Source: Rhodococcus sp. P-2 (GTDB lineage Bacteria; Actinomycetota; Actinomycetes; Mycobacteriales; Mycobacteriaceae). Taken from it: a stretch of DNA of 64,000 bases. A model generated the notes under the pieces. The model saw only the letters and a list, made by a program, of their open reading frames with translations, was not told the origin of the DNA and did not search any database. This document shows positions 62,067-64,000 of this stretch, in pieces. The stretch's first letter is position 1, and each line of letters starts with the position of its first letter. Position numbers and translations under genes: made by a program. Location of the stretch: positions 248,001 through 312,000 of the forward strand of contig NZ_CP066779.1 of NCBI RefSeq assembly GCF_016598535.1. The letters are read 5' to 3'.

Positions 62067-62078
62067 TGCCTTAAGGCA
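62067..62078. promoter_or_regulatory. Candidate TetR operator for the DHA2 exporter
   Basis: TGCCTTAAGGCA, perfect palindrome, 20 bases before the exporter ATG; a second palindrome ACTTAAGT at 62089-62096 follows. Both lie in the 83-base divergent promoter. Confidence 0.5.
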
Positions 62079-62129
62079 TTGAATGATTACTTAAGTCGAA
62101 ACTAAGCTATCCGGTGATAACGTGTCAAC

Positions 62130-62765
62130 ATGTCGATCGGTGCAGCTGAACCACGTACCCGCAGGATGAGCGCACCGGAACGTCGCGCACTGGTCCTTGC
62201 CGCGGCAACGCGAGCGTTCGCAAAGGGCGGATATTCCGGCACCAGCACGGACGCCGTGGCCAAGGAAGCCGGCGTCTCGCAGCCGTACGTCGTGCGCATG
62301 TTCGGAACCAAGGCCGATTTGTTCCACGCGGTGTTCACGCGCGCGCTCGACGAAATCGTCCGCACCTTCAACGACAAATTGGACACCGTCACAATCGATC
62401 CGAGCAATCCGCAGTTCTGGGCCGAACTCGGATCCGCCTACGGCGAGCTGGTTCTCGACCGGGATCTACTGCTTGTCATGTTGCACGGCTTCGCAACCAG
62501 CACCGACGACGTCGCCGCGGTGTCCCGGAACGCCATGTCCGGCATCTACACCTTGCTGCGTGAGCGGACCGGTTGCACGCCCGAGCAAGCGCGCTTGTTC
62601 ATCGCGAACGGCATGCTGATCAACAATCTGCTCGCGATGATGGCACCCGAGCACGCCGAAGAAGATCCGGCCCTCGGCGAACTGTGGGGCAGCGTCTTCA
62701 GCGACTCGACTGCAATCACTCTCACCGGCGACGAATCCTCGAGCGAAACCGACACCGTTTCCTGA
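62130..62765 (+). CDS. TetR-family regulator of the divergent DHA2 exporter
   Basis: 211 residues. The helix-turn-helix is RALVLAAATRAFAKGGYSGTSTDAVAKEAGVSQPYVVRMFGTKADLF (about 17-65); the ligand domain is a generic TetR_C with LLLVMLHGFATSTDDVAAVSR. Divergent from the exporter with palindromes between, a textbook drug-responsive repressor arrangement. Confidence 0.92.
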   Translation: MSIGAAEPRTRRMSAPERRALVLAAATRAFAKGGYSGTSTDAVAKEAGVSQPYVVRMFGTKADLFHAVFTRALDEIVRTFNDKLDTVTIDPSNPQFWAELGSAYGELVLDRDLLLVMLHGFATSTDDVAAVSRNAMSGIYTLLRERTGCTPEQARLFIANGMLINNLLAMMAPEHAEEDPALGELWGSVFSDSTAITLTGDESSSETDTVS

Positions 62766-62858
62766 CCGGTCACTGGGAAAAACTACACACATGTGACTGA
62801 GGACACCCTACAGTCGATCCGACATGTCTCCGGGAAACCCAGACGAAAAGGACCGACG

Positions 62859-63356
62859 GTGGATCTCGCACAACGCCTCGACGCGCTCGAACAGATCGAG
62901 GAAATCAAGAAGCTCAAACATGGCTACTGGCGAGCCTGTGACGCCAAGGATCCGGTTCGGTTCCGCAGCAGCTTCATCCGTTCAGGAGCATCGATCGACT
63001 ACGGCCGCCTCGGCTCGTTCGACGACGCCGGGCCGATGGCGGACATCTTCGAGAAGATCGCTCTTCGGAAGATCGACGGCCGGTACGCGGTCCTCGACAT
63101 GCATCACGGATTGCATCCCGACATCGCACTGACCTCGGAGACGTCGGCGGTGGGGCGATGGACCCTGCAGTTCCGCCAGATCGACACTGTCGGGCGCACC
63201 GAGAAGTTGATGACCGGCGAATACGACGACAAATACGTGATCGAGGACGGTGTGTGGAAAATGAGTCAATGCCATTTCACGGAGACGTGGTCGATTACGA
63301 CCCCCCTGTCCCCGGACGCTGATATCGCCGAGGGTTCGTTGGGTGGGCTGCGATGA
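62859..63356 (+). CDS. NTF2-like (SnoaL-type) protein
   Basis: 165 residues from the GTG at 62859, with aaagga 6 bases upstream; an earlier GTG at 62793 lacks one. The cone fold is suggested by LEQIEEIKKLKHGYWRACDAKDPVRFRSSFI, MHHGLHPDI and GEYDDKYVIEDGVWKMSQCHFTETW. Such proteins are isomerases, dehydratases or cyclases on ring or polyketide-like substrates. The stop overlaps the SDR start (ATGA), suggesting a shared pathway. Confidence 0.85.
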   Translation: MDLAQRLDALEQIEEIKKLKHGYWRACDAKDPVRFRSSFIRSGASIDYGRLGSFDDAGPMADIFEKIALRKIDGRYAVLDMHHGLHPDIALTSETSAVGRWTLQFRQIDTVGRTEKLMTGEYDDKYVIEDGVWKMSQCHFTETWSITTPLSPDADIAEGSLGGLR

Positions 63357-64000
63357 CGACGAACGGAAAAGTTGCGCTCGTAACCGGAGCCAGCCGGAGC
63401 GTCGGCAAGGGCATTGCCCTCGCCCTGGGAAGCGACGGCTGGACGGTGTACGTGACGGCGAGAGGAACCGTCGGCGCCGACAGCCCCCTCGATCGCACCG
63501 CAGCGGAGATCACCGAACGCGGTGGTCACGGCATTGCCGTGCAGTGCGATCACGCCGACGATCAACAGATCGTCGACCTGTTTGCACGTATCGCCGAGGA
63601 ACAGTCCGGCCGCCTCGATCTTCTGGTCAACAACGTCTGGGCCAATCCGGCGGGCTATGCAGGCTTCGCCGATCCGTTCTGGAAGAGGCCGATCGACGAT
63701 TGGGATTCGCTGATCGGGATCGGCCTGCGCGCTCACTACGTTGCTTCGGTGGAAGCGGCGAAGTTGATGGTTCCCCGAGGCAGTGGAGTGATCGGCAACA
63801 TCTCGTCGTTCGGGACCCGCGGGTACCTGCACTCTGTGCTGTACGGGATGTCGAAGGCAGGCCTGGACAAGATGGCCGCGGACATGGCTGTCGAATTGAA
63901 GGGAACCGGCGTCACCGCACTTTCCTTCTGGCTCGGGTTGATCCGCAACGAGCGGATGGAGGCGAGTGGGATCGAGAGCTTCGAAGGCTTCTCACTGGCC
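63353..64000 (+). CDS. Short-chain dehydrogenase/reductase, runs off right edge
   Basis: 216 residues visible, frame open at 64000. The start has TNGKVALVTGASRSVGKG (TGxxxGxG nucleotide site), then LDLLVNNVW (NNAG-type motif), the catalytic Ser in NISSFGTRG and YGMSK (YxxxK). It resembles DHRS1-like reductases. Translationally coupled to the NTF2-like protein, so both may act on one small-molecule pathway. Cofactor and substrate unknown. Confidence 0.9.
   Translation, partial: MTTNGKVALVTGASRSVGKGIALALGSDGWTVYVTARGTVGADSPLDRTAAEITERGGHGIAVQCDHADDQQIVDLFARIAEEQSGRLDLLVNNVWANPAGYAGFADPFWKRPIDDWDSLIGIGLRAHYVASVEAAKLMVPRGSGVIGNISSFGTRGYLHSVLYGMSKAGLDKMAADMAVELKGTGVTALSFWLGLIRNERMEASGIESFEGFSLA

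Noticed and set aside
1..64000. CRISPR arrays, IS elements, prophage, rRNA or tRNA genes
   Set aside because: No direct-repeat/spacer series, transposase, integrase, phage structural gene or convincing RNA gene was seen.

Overview
The window looks like chromosomal DNA of a mycolic-acid actinomycete, most likely Rhodococcus. Base composition is high GC and GTG starts are common. The right half keeps the mycobacterial/rhodococcal order pepR-pnp-rpsO-ribF-mntR-truB-pptT-pptH and dinF-nrnA-rbfA-ylxP-infB-ylxR-nusA-rimP. The left half carries typical rhodococcal accessory genes, including a secreted endoglycosylceramidase-like GH5 enzyme, a cutinase and several regulators. The species cannot be fixed from the sequence alone.

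Layout. 1-9 kb: a partial PF10118 protein, a polytopic membrane protein, lipoate-protein ligase, a 51-residue Cys/His protein, MerR, VOC, SGNH hydrolase, TetR, tyrosine phosphatase and an HSL-type hydrolase. 9-21 kb: envelope and secretion genes (GH5 enzyme, GAP-family membrane protein, two head-to-head DD-peptidase-like lipoproteins with a PadR regulator, a secreted protein of unknown function, a membrane alpha/beta hydrolase) and a large ATPase-LuxR regulator. 21.2-23.0 kb: an SbmA/BacA-like ABC exporter gene broken by one missing base.

23.0-37.4 kb is the centrepiece. A leftward, tightly packed cluster encodes a high-affinity group 1h (formerly group 5) [NiFe] hydrogenase of the kind used to oxidise atmospheric H2. 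Order of transcription: hypA-hypB-hhyS-hhyL-hhyE (NifU-Rieske)-DUF5947-DUF6084-a 454-residue unknown-a 39-residue membrane peptide-protease-hypC2-hypF-hypC1-hypD-hypE-a 249-residue unknown. HypF/HypE make the cyanide ligands, HypC/HypD assemble Fe(CN)2CO, HypA/HypB insert nickel, and the M52 protease removes the large-subunit C-terminal peptide. HhyS/HhyL oxidise H2, and HhyE probably passes electrons to the membrane. The small subunit has no Tat signal, so the enzyme is cytoplasmic. The four uncharacterised proteins and the small membrane peptide are the most promising material for new biology. A strong terminator and two palindromes lie directly upstream of hypA, and a second promoter may precede hhyS.

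37.5-40.6 kb: a long secreted cutinase and a zinc alcohol dehydrogenase. 40.6-59.4 kb: a conserved leftward block for RNA turnover, translation and cofactor chemistry, interrupted by the divergent mntR and by an orphan secreted protein between rbfA and ylxP. PptT and its antagonist PptH are adjacent. 59.6-64 kb: a Tat-lipoprotein/ferritin-like pair, a bidirectional terminator, a DHA2 drug exporter with divergent TetR, an NTF2-like protein and an SDR that runs off the right edge. I saw no rRNA, tRNA, CRISPR array, IS element or prophage.
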